Of a stretch of 64,000 nt of DNA, positions 35,227-44,293 are shown piece after piece. Location of the stretch: the NCBI RefSeq assembly GCF_029688625.1, contig NZ_JARULC010000002.1:847014-911013 (forward strand). The letters run 5' to 3'. Made by a program: the position numbers and the translations under genes. The stretch's first letter is position 1. Each line of letters begins with the position of its first letter. The stretch comes from Qipengyuania marincola. GTDB lineage: Bacteria; Pseudomonadota; Alphaproteobacteria; Sphingomonadales; Sphingomonadaceae. The notes under the pieces were generated by a model that had not been told where the DNA came from, did not search any database, and worked only from the letters and a program-made list of their open reading frames with translations.

Positions 35227-37046
35227 CAGTCTTCTCCCACCCGCTTCACATCGGGCTGGTTGCCCCGCGGCGCGACGGTCACGATCTGAAACATGCCAGA
35301 GTGCATGTGATAGAGCAGGTGGCAGTGGAAGGCCCAGTCGCCCTCTTCGTCGGCGGTAAGGTCGAAGGTAGCGCTGCCACCGGGCTGCACGATAACGGTA
35401 TGCTTTTGCGGCTGGCGATCGGCAGGTGCACCGTTGACCAGTTCGAAGAAGTGCCCGTGCAAATGGATCGGGTGCGCCATCATCGTGTCATTGACCAGCT
35501 TCACCCGGACACGCTCATTGTAGGCGAAGCGGATGGGATCGTCGCTCACGGCGGTGAACTTCTTGCCATCGAACGACCACATGTAGCGCTCCATGTTGCC
35601 CGTCAGATGGATTTCCATCTGACGCGATGGGCGGCGCAAATCGTCATTAGATTCGAGCGCAACGAGATCCCTGTAATTGAGGACCTTGTGGGGTACGTTG
35701 TCCAAGCCAAGACCCGGATCGCCCATGCGATCGACAGGGTTCATCGACACCATGTCGATACCGGGGCCGATCCTTACGTCGGAAGGCAGCTTGGACGTGT
35801 CACGCATGTTCATGCCGCTCATATCCATCCCGCCCATCGGCTCGGCAGCGGCTCCTTGCGATGGCATGTCATGGCCCATGGCCGAATGGTCCATCCCGGC
35901 CATGTCACCACCGCCATGATCCATTCCGCCCGACCCGTGGTTCATGCCCATGTCCGCCATGGTCAGCAGCGGGGGGTCGCGTAGGGGCGGTACACTTGCC
36001 CGCGCACCGGGGCGGGATGCCAAAGTGGCCACAGCCATGCCTGACCGGTCCATGCTCTCGGCGATGATCGTCCTGGCTTCGCCAGTCGGCTCGACAACGA
36101 TGTCGTAAGTCTCTGCCGTGCCTATCTGGAATTCTTCAACTTCGACCGGGCGCACGTTCTGGCCATCGGCGCCGACCACCCAGAACTTAACCCCGGGAAT
36201 ACGAACATTGAAGAACGTCATGGCGCTGCCGTTGATTATGCGCAGCCGCACCCGTTCGCCGGGGTTGAAGAGATACTCCAACCCTTCTTCCGGTCCCCGC
36301 CCGTTGGCGAGATAGGTGTAGGTCGAACCCGTTACGTCCAGAATGTCGGTCGCCATCATGCGCATACGCGCCCACATCCTGCGGTCCTCGCCCGACAGGG
36401 GATAGTCGTCGGTCCAGGTATTCTGCTGGTAATTGAAGTAGCCTTCGCCCTTCTTGAGCTTGTCCATGATGGTATGTGGATGGAGAGGGGTGAATTCGCT
36501 CAGCAACAGGACGTAATCGCGGTCGGCCTGGACCGGATCGGTTGCGGCGGGTTCGACCACGATCGGGCCGTAGTGCCCCGCCTGCTCCTGCAGCCCCGAG
36601 TGACTGTGCCACCAGTAGGTGCCGCTCTGTCGCAGCGCGGGAATGTCATAAACGAATGTCTCACCCGGCTTGATCCCCGGGAAGCTGACGCCGGGAACGC
36701 CGTCGAACTGGAAAGGCAGCAGCAGGCCGTGCCAGTGGATCGAGCTGTCTTCATCGAGCGTGTTCGTGACCGCGAGCCGAACCGGCTGACCTTCCTTGAG
36801 GCGAACCAGCGGACCCGGCACGCTGCCGTTGACGGCGATCGCGTGTCCGCGACGCCCCTGCACGACGCGAGGCCCTTCGCCGATTGTCAGAGCGATGTCG
36901 CGGCCCGACACCTCGTCGAAACCGGGGCGGATAGATTCATTACCGTGCAGATCGGCACCGCGGGCCCAGGCAGGCAGGGCCAATGCACCTGCGCCCAGCG
37001 CTCCAGCCCCTAACAGTCGTCGACGTGAAACCAGCAATTCGGACAT
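35226..37046 (-). CDS. copA: CopA multicopper oxidase (periplasmic)
   Basis: 606 residues from ATG 37046 (MSELLVSRRRLLGAGALG); the RRRLLG run is a twin-arginine signal. Copper-site motifs: 'HWHGLLLPFQFDG' and 'WWHSHSGLQEQAGHYGP' (first cupredoxin domain), 'HPIHLHGHFFEL' and 'HCHLLYHMHSGMF' (type 1 and trinuclear sites near the C-terminus). A Met/His-rich insert (GGMDHGGGDMAGMDHSAMG) sits in the middle. It oxidises Cu(I) to Cu(II) and sequesters copper in the periplasm. First gene of the minus-strand copA-copB operon, divergent from csoR across two operators. Confidence 0.95.
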   Translation of the reverse strand: MSELLVSRRRLLGAGALGAGALALPAWARGADLHGNESIRPGFDEVSGRDIALTIGEGPRVVQGRRGHAIAVNGSVPGPLVRLKEGQPVRLAVTNTLDEDSSIHWHGLLLPFQFDGVPGVSFPGIKPGETFVYDIPALRQSGTYWWHSHSGLQEQAGHYGPIVVEPAATDPVQADRDYVLLLSEFTPLHPHTIMDKLKKGEGYFNYQQNTWTDDYPLSGEDRRMWARMRMMATDILDVTGSTYTYLANGRGPEEGLEYLFNPGERVRLRIINGSAMTFFNVRIPGVKFWVVGADGQNVRPVEVEEFQIGTAETYDIVVEPTGEARTIIAESMDRSGMAVATLASRPGARASVPPLRDPPLLTMADMGMNHGSGGMDHGGGDMAGMDHSAMGHDMPSQGAAAEPMGGMDMSGMNMRDTSKLPSDVRIGPGIDMVSMNPVDRMGDPGLGLDNVPHKVLNYRDLVALESNDDLRRPSRQMEIHLTGNMERYMWSFDGKKFTAVSDDPIRFAYNERVRVKLVNDTMMAHPIHLHGHFFELVNGAPADRQPQKHTVIVQPGGSATFDLTADEEGDWAFHCHLLYHMHSGMFQIVTVAPRGNQPDVKRVGED

Positions 37047-37078
37047 GGGTCTTGCAACTCCTTTGGCCCTTGTCATAT

Positions 37079-37117
37079 ATACCCCCCAGGAGTATTGCAA
37101 GATACCCCGCGGGGTAT
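37079..37117. promoter_or_regulatory. Two CsoR-type copper operators
   Basis: ATACCCCGCGGGGTAT (37102-37117) is a perfect 16-bp palindrome. ATACCCCCCAGGAGTAT (37079-37095) is an imperfect second copy, 23 bp away centre to centre. GC-rich centres flanked by ATAC/GTAT are the classical CsoR box. They lie between copA and csoR and so can control both directions. Confidence 0.85.
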
Positions 37118-37139
37118 TGCGGCAGATGGAGTGCAAAAC

Positions 37140-37415
37140 GTGTCAGCAACCGATGGTTCCCGCATCGTCAATCGTCTTCGCAGGATCGAAGGACAGGTGC
37201 GCGGCGTCGCGCAGATGATCGAAGACGATCGCTACTGTATCGACGTCCTTAATCAGGTGCAGGCAATAAAGGCCGCACTGGGTCGGGCCGAGAGCGAGAT
37301 ACTCAAGCGCCATGCTGCGTGCTGTGTGGCTGACGCGATTGCCAGCGGTGACGCTGACGAGCAGAAACAGAAGTTCAGCGAGCTGGTCGACCTGTTCGAG
37401 AAGGCAAAGCGGTGA
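37140..37415 (+). CDS. csoR: CsoR-family copper-sensing repressor
   Basis: 91 residues from GTG 37140 (MSATDGSRIVNRLRRIEGQV). All-helical DUF156 protein with Cys33, His58 and Cys62, exactly the spacing of the Cu(I) ligands Cys36-His61-Cys65 of M. tuberculosis CsoR. It should bind the palindromes just upstream and release them on Cu(I). The stop overlaps the next start (GTGA), so it is autoregulated with the export genes. Confidence 0.92.
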   Translation: MSATDGSRIVNRLRRIEGQVRGVAQMIEDDRYCIDVLNQVQAIKAALGRAESEILKRHAACCVADAIASGDADEQKQKFSELVDLFEKAKR

Positions 37416-38056
37416 CTTCCGTTCTCCGCTTTTTCGCCAGCCTGGCCCTCTTCCTCTCGGCAATGGTTGCGTTCGCGCACGGTGACGAAAAGCACGGCGG
37501 CGAAAAGCACGGCGGCGAAGAGGCGCGTCCAGCGGCAAGCGAGGTCGCCCATGCTCAGCCCGGGCACGATATCGAGGCAACGGGAACCGCTGCGATTTCG
37601 AATGAAGCCGTGGAAGGTCACGATGACGAGCAGGCTCAGAGCGAAGGTATCATCGGCGTTCTCAAGAGCCTGCATCCGGCGACGGTCCACTTTCCGATAG
37701 CGCTCTTCTTGATGGCCGCGCTTACCGAGCTGTTCGTTATGTCCCACCGTACACCCGAACGTGAAGCGGCCGTAAGGATCATGATCTTTGGCGGCGCTGC
37801 GGGAGGTGTCCTCGCCGCCCTCTTCGGGTGGATACATACTGGCCTGTGGTTCGGCGGCGATTTCGTCATGCAAGTCCACCGCTGGAACGGCATGCTGATT
37901 GCTGTCCTGGGCATTGCAGCAGCCTGGATTGCTTACCGCGCTTCAGGTTCGCGCGCTGCTCTGCGCGCATTGCTTTTTCCGATTGCCGCATTGCTCATTG
38001 TTCAAGGCTTCATGGGTGGAGAGCTCGCCCACGGACTCAATCATCTTAAGCTCTAA
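37412..38056 (+). CDS. DUF2231-family membrane protein with His-rich start
   Basis: 214 residues from GTG 37412. After a signal-like helix comes 'AHGDEKHGGEKHGGEEARP', a periplasmic His-rich stretch. Then come four hydrophobic helices of the DUF2231 type, starting 'LHPATVHFPIALFLMAALTE' and containing 'GWIHTGLWFGGDF' and 'HRWNGMLIAVLGIAA'. DUF2231 proteins are often near haem, nitrite or metal genes; the activity is not known. Copper involvement is inferred from its place under CsoR. Confidence 0.8.
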   Translation: MTSVLRFFASLALFLSAMVAFAHGDEKHGGEKHGGEEARPAASEVAHAQPGHDIEATGTAAISNEAVEGHDDEQAQSEGIIGVLKSLHPATVHFPIALFLMAALTELFVMSHRTPEREAAVRIMIFGGAAGGVLAALFGWIHTGLWFGGDFVMQVHRWNGMLIAVLGIAAAWIAYRASGSRAALRALLFPIAALLIVQGFMGGELAHGLNHLKL

Positions 38057-38067
38057 AGGAACCTCTC

Positions 38068-38439
38068 ATGCGTCCCGTTACCCTCGCATTCGCTGGAAAG
38101 TTGCTTGTTGTGCCTTCCTGCCTGTTGACGCTTGCAGCATGCGGTGACCCCGAAATGCCGGTCGATGATGGAGCGCCGGCAGCTGAGACGACGATCGCTT
38201 CTCCCGCTGCGACCAAGCCCGAAGTTACGGCCACGCCCGCAACGGATGAGCCGATTGCCGTTCCTACCCAGGCTCCTTCGCCCAGTTCATCGCCCACTGC
38301 TTCGGCTCGCAAGGCCAGCCCTGCCCCTGTGGCGACACCTGCACCTGCCCCGACCGCAACGGCCGCTGCGGATCCGCATGCCGGGCACGACATGTCGAAC
38401 ATGTCGGAAGAGGACATGAAAACCATGGGACACGACTGA
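38068..38439 (+). CDS. Pro/Ala-rich lipoprotein with Met/His tail
   Basis: 123 residues, lipobox 'LTLAAC'. The body is a low-complexity Ala/Pro/Thr linker. The C-terminal 20 residues contain 'HAGHDMSNMSEEDMKTMGHD', a Met/His copper-binding pattern like those in CopA and CopB. Probably a tethered periplasmic copper sponge. TGATG overlap with DUF411. Confidence 0.75.
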   Translation: MRPVTLAFAGKLLVVPSCLLTLAACGDPEMPVDDGAPAAETTIASPAATKPEVTATPATDEPIAVPTQAPSPSSSPTASARKASPAPVATPAPAPTATAAADPHAGHDMSNMSEEDMKTMGHD

Positions 38440-38903
38440 TGAAATCGAATGGAAACAAGACCCGCCGCCCCTTTCTGCCCGTGCTCGGCACTGCACTTCT
38501 CGTAGCATGCACAGGCGCAGCTCAGGCTGCGAACTTCACCATGTACCGCGATCCCAGTTGCGGATGCTGCGAAGCCTGGGCAGCGCATATGCGCCACGGT
38601 GAAAAGCACGAGGTCGAGACGGTCGATCACCCCGACATGGCGTCGGTAAAGACTGAGCACGGCGTGCCAGATGACTTGCGTTCGTGCCATACGATGATCG
38701 CGGACGGCTATGTGATAGAAGGACATGTGCCTTCAACTGACGTCGAGCGCCTGCTCGCTGAAAGGCCCGAATGGGTCCAGGGTCTGGCGGTCGCAGGTAT
38801 GCCGCTCGGCTCGCCAGGTATGGAAGCCGGGGGACGGACCCAGCCCTATCAGGTCATCGCTTTCGGCAATGGCCGCCGTGAGATTTTCGCGTCCTATCCC
38901 TGA
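38439..38903 (+). CDS. DUF411 metal-binding exported protein
   Basis: 154 residues with a signal peptide ending AAQA. The DUF411 signature 'MYRDPSCGCCEAWAAHM' and the later 'DLRSCHTMIADGYVIEGHVP' are intact, followed by 'GLAVAGMPLGSPGME'. DUF411 proteins bind copper in the periplasm and are typical members of copper islands in Proteobacteria; the exact role (chaperone or store) is unsettled. Precedes the copper ATPase by 39 bp. Confidence 0.88.
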   Translation: MKSNGNKTRRPFLPVLGTALLVACTGAAQAANFTMYRDPSCGCCEAWAAHMRHGEKHEVETVDHPDMASVKTEHGVPDDLRSCHTMIADGYVIEGHVPSTDVERLLAERPEWVQGLAVAGMPLGSPGMEAGGRTQPYQVIAFGNGRREIFASYP

Positions 38904-38942
38904 TCTCGATCACACACTCCTGCCACGCAGAGGAGGCCGACT

Positions 38943-41309
38943 ATGAGCTGTTGCGATACCCATCACACGGAGGATGCGAGAGGGGAAGGCAGCGCGATCG
39001 ATCCCGTCTGCGGCATGAGTGTTACGATCGAGGGCGCCACACATGTCGCTGAGCAGGATGGTGCGACCCACTACTTCTGTTCGGCGCGGTGCAAGGACAA
39101 GTTCGTAGCCGACCCGGAGCACTATCTTTCGGGCGCGCATCTCAATCAGGTTGAGGACGTTCCCGAAGGGACGATCTATACCTGTCCCATGCATCCCGAG
39201 ATCCGCCAGGTAGGACCGGGAAGCTGCCCCATCTGCGGTATGGCGCTGGAGCCCGAGACGGTCAGTCTGGAGGATGGACCCGATCCCGAACTCGTCGACA
39301 TGACGCGGCGCTTCTGGGTCAGCACGCTCTTCACCTTGCCGTTGTTCGTCTACGCGATGAGCGACATGGTACCCGGGATCAGCTTCGACCGGCTGATCGA
39401 GCCGGCAAGTGCGCAATGGGCCCAACTGTTTCTCGCTACACCGGTGGTGCTGTGGGGTGGCTGGCCTTTCTTCGTGCGGGCGTGGCAATCCATCAAGACC
39501 CGCAATCTCAACATGTTCACCTTGATCGGTTTCGGTGTTGCGATTGCCTTTCTGTTCAGCCTCGTCGCGACGCTCCTGCCCGATATATTCCCGCCTGCCT
39601 TCCGCGATCACTCTGGCCACGTCGGTGTCTATTACGAGGCGGCGGCGGTCATCACCACACTTGTCCTGCTCGGCCAAGTGCTTGAACTCAGGGCGCGCGG
39701 CTCGACATCGAGCGCGCTGCGTGCGCTTCTAGAACTCGCGCCGCCGACAGCGGTCAAGATATTCGGGGCCGGCGACGAGCGTGAAGTGTCGCTCGACCAT
39801 TTGGCGAGCGGTGACCTGCTCCGCGTCCGCCCGGGTGACAAGGTACCGGTCGATGGCGAGGTGACCGAAGGCGCGAGCTCCATCGACGAGTCCATGATCA
39901 GCGGCGAGCCATTGCCGGTTTCCAAGAAGGTCGGCGACCAGGTGATCGGCGGAACGGTCAATCAGACGGGTGGCTTTGTGATGCGCGCTGGCGCAGTCGG
40001 TAAGGATACGATGCTGTCCAAGATCGTCCAGATGGTTGCCGAGGCACAGCGCAGCCGGGCACCGATCCAGCGCCTGGCCGACCAAGTCGCGGCCTGGTTC
40101 GTGCCTGCAGTGGTCGTGATAGCGGTCGTTACCTTTATTGTCTGGGCAATCTGGGGGCCTTTCCCGGCGCTGGCCTATGCACTGGTCAATGCGATTGCGG
40201 TCCTCATCATCGCCTGTCCTTGCGCGCTAGGACTAGCTACGCCGATGTCGATCATGACCGGTACCGGCAAGGGCGCCCAGCACGGCATCCTCATTCGCAA
40301 CGCCGAGGCGCTCGAGACGCTTGAAAAGATCGACACGCTGGTGGTCGACAAGACCGGCACGCTAACAATGGGCAAACCCGATCTCGTAGCCGTGACCCCT
40401 CGCGATGGCCTTGATGAAACGGATTTCCTTTCCGCCGTCGCAGCAGTCGAAGCAGGAAGCGAACATCCTCTCGCCCACGCCATCGTGGAAGGCGCCAAGG
40501 CACGAGGAGTGACATTCCAAGCTGCGTCGGATCTCTCGTCCACCACCGGTGAGGGTGTCGAAGCCCGCGTAGGATCGCGCATGGTTGCTATCGGCAACGA
40601 GAAACTCATGCGTCGGCTGGGTATCGAGGATCCGGAATGGCTCGGTTCGGCAGAGGCAGGCCGCGCACAGGGCCAGACGGTAATGTTCGTCGCCATCGAT
40701 GGTGCACCGGCAGGACTTATCGCGGTCGCCGACCCGATCAAGTCGACCAGCGCTGCGGCCATCCGGGCGCTGCACGAGCGCGGAATCGACGTGGTGATGC
40801 TCACTGGGGATAGCCGCGCCACTGCCGAAGCCGTGGCGCGCCAGATCGGTATCAACGAGGTCGAAGCCAACGTTTCGCCGGAAGACAAGCATCGCAAGGT
40901 CGAGGCTCTCAAGGCTTCAGGCAAGCGCGTTGCTATGGCCGGGGATGGCATCAACGATGCGCCTGCGCTGGCGGCTGCGGACGTCGGCATCGCGATGGGA
41001 ACCGGTACCGATGTCGCGATCGAGAGCGCCGGCGTCACTCTGGTCCGCGGCGACCTCACCGGTGTGCTCCAAGCCATCGTCCTGTCGCGCGCCACCATGC
41101 GGAACATCCGTCAGAACCTGGTGTTCGCCTTTGGATACAACACGCTCGGTATCCCTGTAGCAGCCGGTGTGTTGTTCCCTGCCTTCGGCCTCCTTCTCAA
41201 TCCGATGATCGCAGCCGCCGCGATGAGCCTCTCGTCGGTCTCGGTCATTGCCAATGCCTTGCGGCTGCGTGGGCTAAGGCTTCCGACATTGGCCGAAGGT
41301 CAGAAATGA
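38943..41309 (+). CDS. Copper-exporting P1B-type ATPase with YHS domain
   Basis: 788 residues. N-terminus: a YHS domain ('[17 protein letters not shown]', then '[11 protein letters not shown]') and an HMBD ('[20 protein letters not shown]'), instead of an HMA domain. Core motifs: the CPC transport site (Cys425-Pro-Cys427), phosphorylation site DKTGT (Asp469), SEHP, '[12 protein letters not shown]' and '[10 protein letters not shown]'. It pumps Cu(I) (or Ag(I)) out of the cytoplasm, feeding the periplasmic CopA. The CPC motif and the csoR operon context argue for copper. Confidence 0.93.
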   Translation: MSCCDTHHTEDARGEGSAIDPVCGMSVTIEGATHVAEQDGATHYFCSARCKDKFVADPEHYLSGAHLNQVEDVPEGTIYTCPMHPEIRQVGPGSCPICGMALEPETVSLEDGPDPELVDMTRRFWVSTLFTLPLFVYAMSDMVPGISFDRLIEPASAQWAQLFLATPVVLWGGWPFFVRAWQSIKTRNLNMFTLIGFGVAIAFLFSLVATLLPDIFPPAFRDHSGHVGVYYEAAAVITTLVLLGQVLELRARGSTSSALRALLELAPPTAVKIFGAGDEREVSLDHLASGDLLRVRPGDKVPVDGEVTEGASSIDESMISGEPLPVSKKVGDQVIGGTVNQTGGFVMRAGAVGKDTMLSKIVQMVAEAQRSRAPIQRLADQVAAWFVPAVVVIAVVTFIVWAIWGPFPALAYALVNAIAVLIIACPCALGLATPMSIMTGTGKGAQHGILIRNAEALETLEKIDTLVVDKTGTLTMGKPDLVAVTPRDGLDETDFLSAVAAVEAGSEHPLAHAIVEGAKARGVTFQAASDLSSTTGEGVEARVGSRMVAIGNEKLMRRLGIEDPEWLGSAEAGRAQGQTVMFVAIDGAPAGLIAVADPIKSTSAAAIRALHERGIDVVMLTGDSRATAEAVARQIGINEVEANVSPEDKHRKVEALKASGKRVAMAGDGINDAPALAAADVGIAMGTGTDVAIESAGVTLVRGDLTGVLQAIVLSRATMRNIRQNLVFAFGYNTLGIPVAAGVLFPAFGLLLNPMIAAAAMSLSSVSVIANALRLRGLRLPTLAEGQK

Positions 41310-41360
41310 TCGCGGCTACGGCAATCGGAAAAGCTTGGCGGGTTCGCAAAGGAACCGGCC

Positions 41361-41540
41361 ATGTCGGCCATGGATTACGATTACTTCGCCTTGATCACCG
41401 TGACGACGGTGGGCTTGGGAGGCATCTATCCGACCGATCACCTCAGGGAGATTGCAGGCATTGCGTCGCTGACGGGTTTCATCCTGATCAGATGCACGGC
41501 CCAGTACGTATACAAGACCATGAGCCAGCAGGAGGATTGA
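41361..41540 (+). pseudogene. Remnant of an ion-channel pore domain
   Basis: A 59-codon frame, ATG 41361 to TGA 41540, encoding 'FALITVTTVGLGGIYPTDHL' and a hydrophobic helix 'AGIASLTGFILIRCTAQYVY'. This is the pore helix, filter and last membrane segment of a two-helix potassium-channel-like protein (TVTTVGYGD in active channels, here TVTTVGLGG). The first helix is missing, so it is a relic, or a very small pore subunit at best. It sits directly between the copper ATPase and the DUF305 gene, with GGAGG at its end serving the latter. Confidence 0.6.
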
Positions 41541-42167
41541 ATGGCCGATAACCAGGACCCGGATCACCAGCAGCACCACGGCGGTGGGGGCAATTACTGG
41601 CGCTTCATGGCGATGGTGGCCACTTCGACCGCGATCATGTTCGGCCTGATGTATCTAAATACGTACGAGCTCGATCACGTATTCTGGAGCGAGACCCGCT
41701 TCTGGATGACTTTTGTGATGGGCGGCATGATGATGATCGTAATGCTTCTCTTCATGTGGGGCATGTACAAGGACAAGACCAAGAACTTGATCATCCTGGG
41801 CGTCGGTGCCCTGACCTTCGCGGTGGCGCTGTGGCTGGTCCGCAGCCAGGCGACCGTCAACGACGAAGAGTACATGTCGGCTATGATCCCTCACCATTCG
41901 ATCGCCGTCCTGACGAGTTCGCGAGCCGAGATCACCGATCCACGCGTTCGCAAGCTCGCGGATTCGATCATTGAAGCCCAAGTCAAGGAAATCGCCGAGA
42001 TGAAGATGCTGATGGAAGACATCGAAAGGAATGGTGAGATTGGCGACGGCACGCCGCTCCCCGCGCGGACCACCAGTCTGACACCGGAATTGCTGCGGGA
42101 AGCCGAAAAGGCAGTCGAGCGTCCTATTGGCCCGGAGGTCCGCGACGAGGTTACGTTGGGCGAATAG
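41541..42167 (+). CDS. DUF305 membrane protein of the copper island
   Basis: 208 residues. A His-rich cytoplasmic start (DPDHQQHHGGGG), then three membrane helices ('MVATSTAIMFGLMYLNTYEL', 'MGGMMMIVMLLFMWGMY', 'LIILGVGALTFAVALWLV'). Next comes a DUF305 domain with 'MSAMIPHHSIAVLTSSRAEI' and 'EMKMLMEDIERNG'. DUF305 is a ferritin-like helical domain whose His/Met pairs are thought to bind metal. GGAGG lies 5 bases before the start. Last gene of the csoR operon. Confidence 0.85.
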   Translation: MADNQDPDHQQHHGGGGNYWRFMAMVATSTAIMFGLMYLNTYELDHVFWSETRFWMTFVMGGMMMIVMLLFMWGMYKDKTKNLIILGVGALTFAVALWLVRSQATVNDEEYMSAMIPHHSIAVLTSSRAEITDPRVRKLADSIIEAQVKEIAEMKMLMEDIERNGEIGDGTPLPARTTSLTPELLREAEKAVERPIGPEVRDEVTLGE

Positions 42168-42181
42168 AGGCTCTGAACGGA

Positions 42182-42222
42182 TTTATCCCGCAATTCGCGA
42201 AATCGGAAATTTGCGGGATAAA
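42182..42222. terminator. 12-bp perfect inverted repeat after the copper operon
   Basis: TTTATCCCGCAA (42182) and TTGCGGGATAAA (42211) form a 12-bp stem around a 17-base loop, 14 bp after the DUF305 stop. No T-tract follows on the plus strand, so termination is plausible but not certain. A recombination or protein-binding site is the alternative. Confidence 0.4.
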
Positions 42223-42363
42223 AACGCGATCGGATGGCTGTGCAGAGATGGCTCGTTGAGTGACCCTATTGGTAGCAACCGGTTTCGATGCCGCGGGGGA
42301 TTTGAGGCTCTCGATTCGTCTCGGCCGCGTGTCTCACCGCCTTGCGTGAGCGAGCAGCGTCGA

Positions 42364-42911
42364 CGTTTGAAAATCAACAAGATACGACAGGTATCCAATC
42401 GGTCCGATTCTGTTCATCCCGGGAAGGTCACAAGCTGGCTATGAATGCAAAAGTCATCACGAATTTCCAGCTTGGCAGCCGCGAATCCTCTTCGGCGCCG
42501 GATGTCTTGCCCCTGGCTAAAGAGCATGCGCTGCAATCCGCCGGAGCCGCTTTCCATGCGCTCGCCGACACCATGCCGCAGATGGTATGGTCGACTCTTC
42601 CCGACGGCTCCCACGATTATTACAATGCGCGCTGGTATGAATTCTCGGGTGTCCCTGTCGGATCAACCGACGGCGAAGGATGGGCCGGGATGTTTCATGA
42701 GGATGACCAGGCCGATGCATGGAATAAATGGAACCACAGCCTCGCTACCGGCGAACCGTACGAGGTTGAATATCGCCTGAGGCATCACAGCGGTGATTAT
42801 CGCTGGATGATCGGTCGTGCGCTGCCGATCCTCAACGAGCAGGGTGATATCCAGCGCTGGATCGGCACTTGTACGGATATCGACGAGCAGAAGCGCACCG
42901 CCCTCCAAAAC
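42364..42911 (+). repeat. Direct repeat copy 2 (548 bp, partner at 2780-3327)
   Basis: The parental copy of the repeat, because it lies within an intact gene. It covers the leader and the PAS-coding part of the kinase at 42441. Same orientation as copy 1 and about nine mismatches. Confidence 0.93.
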
Positions 42912-43520
42912 GAAATCCTGAGCCAGGAGCTCAGCCATCGCATCAAGAACATCTTCGCGATTGTTTCCGGTTTGATCAGCCTGACTGCGCGCGCAAATGA
43001 AGCGTTCGGCGAAGCGTCGCGCGACTTGCTAGGCCGGATTTCCGCGCTGGGGCGCGCGCACGAATTCGTCCGGCCGCACAGTGAAAAGTCCCAGCCCGAG
43101 GGCAAAGAAGTGACCCTCGCCACGCTGCTTGCGACGATCTTCGAGACCTATCCTGCCTTTTCCGAAGGAAGGATTGCGATTTCCGGCTCCGATATGGCGG
43201 TCGAAAGCCGCGCCGCCACGCCGGTCGCATTGGTGTTCCACGAGCTGGCCACCAACGCTATGAAGTACGGAGCTCTGTCCAATCCCAACGGGAGGATTTC
43301 GCTGGATCTGTCAACCGAGGACGAGATGGTCCGCTTCCGCTGGAGGGAACACGGAGCGCACATCGACAAGGCGCGTGAGCCTCAAACTGGTTTCGGAAGT
43401 CGCCTCATCGAGTTGGCCGCGAAGCAGCAGCTAGGAGGCGATTACAAAAGAATCTGGCATGACGATGGCGTTGAGCTCGTCATGGATGTCCGAAAGAGCA
43501 GGTTACAGGAGCCTAGTTGA
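42441..43520 (+). CDS. PAS-domain HWE-family sensor histidine kinase
   Basis: 359 residues from ATG 42441 (MNAKVITNFQ). One PAS/PAC domain (residues 36-155), then the HWE/HisKA_2 H-box 'LSQELSHRIKNIFAIVSGLI' with His166. The ATPase domain has 'LVFHELATNAMKYGALS' (N-box) and 'TGFGSRLIELAAKQQLGGDY'. It has no membrane segment, so it is cytoplasmic. HWE kinases of Sphingomonads often feed single-domain regulators or the general stress PhyR system. The convergent response regulator at 43513 is the likely partner. Its signal (light, redox or ligand) cannot be told; the PAS lacks an obvious LOV cysteine motif. Confidence 0.92.
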   Translation: MNAKVITNFQLGSRESSSAPDVLPLAKEHALQSAGAAFHALADTMPQMVWSTLPDGSHDYYNARWYEFSGVPVGSTDGEGWAGMFHEDDQADAWNKWNHSLATGEPYEVEYRLRHHSGDYRWMIGRALPILNEQGDIQRWIGTCTDIDEQKRTALQNEILSQELSHRIKNIFAIVSGLISLTARANEAFGEASRDLLGRISALGRAHEFVRPHSEKSQPEGKEVTLATLLATIFETYPAFSEGRIAISGSDMAVESRAATPVALVFHELATNAMKYGALSNPNGRISLDLSTEDEMVRFRWREHGAHIDKAREPQTGFGSRLIELAAKQQLGGDYKRIWHDDGVELVMDVRKSRLQEPS

Positions 43521-43917
43521 AAAACAGCTTCAAACGGGCAGGCGGATCGATATTTTCGCCCTTCCGGATCGCAATGACATAGTCGAGAACCTGCTTGAGA
43601 ATGCCGAGATCGACCGGTTTTTCAAGCGCACCCAGCGTTCCGCTTACCCCTTCGCCGAGCTGCGCGGGATTGGCCGTCACGAAGATGACCTCGATCCCGA
43701 AATCCGAGGCAAGTCTTTCGCCCACTCTGGGGCCCGTGGCTCCGTCAGCCAAGTTGACGTCGACGAGAGCCACATCGATGGCGTCCGAAGCCTTCGCCAA
43801 TGCTGATTGCATGTCATCGGCAATCCCTGCGGATTCATGACCGAGATCGTGAATCACCGCCTCCATTTCGACAGCTATAAGGACTTCATCTTCAACAATC
43901 AGAATGGTGGTCGGCAT
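43513..43917 (-). CDS. Single-domain response regulator
   Basis: 134 residues from ATG 43917 (MPTTILIVEDEVLIAVEMEA). The receiver domain is complete with Asp53 ('VALVDVNLADG'), Thr in 'VIFVTANPAQLG' and Lys in 'ALEKPVDLGIL'; no output domain follows. It resembles the CheY-like partners of HWE kinases. The gene is convergent with the kinase and their ends overlap by 8 bp. Confidence 0.9.
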   Translation of the reverse strand: MPTTILIVEDEVLIAVEMEAVIHDLGHESAGIADDMQSALAKASDAIDVALVDVNLADGATGPRVGERLASDFGIEVIFVTANPAQLGEGVSGTLGALEKPVDLGILKQVLDYVIAIRKGENIDPPARLKLFFN

Positions 43918-44153
43918 GGATCGCAATTAGGGTTCGAAGGTCTGTTGATGCGCTGAGCTCAAGAGACGGGCTAGCTACATTTTTGTTCCCTCGTTCAACG
44001 CGTGGGCATTACGCTCAGGACGCTGCAGCGTGTTGAACGTCGCACGGATATGGATCGTGGTAATAGTCGATTATAACACCGGCTCGAAAGGCTGAAATTA
44101 GGGCGCTCAGCGGACGTAGGTATGGCTGGTCTCCCGGAGGCAGAGAAGCAATC
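43918..44153. other. Non-coding region with a dispersed repeat copy
   Basis: No gene supported. 44096-44125 (GGCTGAAATTAGGGCGCTCA) is a fourth copy of the degenerate repeat at 25471, 32534 and 32616. GTTCAACGCG and CGTGTTGAAC near 43996-44040 form an imperfect dyad. Confidence 0.45.
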
Positions 44154-44293
44154 TTGAGTCCCTAAAAAGGCATCAAACCAATACATTAAGCGCCATTTGC
44201 GGGCCTTTTGAGGGCTTTTTGGCCGTACCGAATTTGATAAAGATTTGAAAATACATCGGAAAAAAGATCGAATGCGATGCCTCTTCTGGCGCC
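44154..44293 (+). repeat. Attachment-like repeat, copy 1 (related to 60697-60837)
   Basis: This stretch parallels 60697-60837: GAGTCC, then 'AACCAATA', the core GCGGGCCTTTTGAGGGCTTT, then 'ACATCGGAAAA' and 'GATGCCTC.TCTGGC'. Identity is roughly two-thirds by eye. The core also occurs just before the integrase remnant at 44461. I read it as the boundary or integrase-leader DNA of a mobile element. Confidence 0.55.

Noticed and set aside
41306..41551. 81-codon plus-strand frame after the copper ATPase
   Set aside because: Another frame here (41361-41540) encodes a recognisable channel pore, so this one is a shadow.
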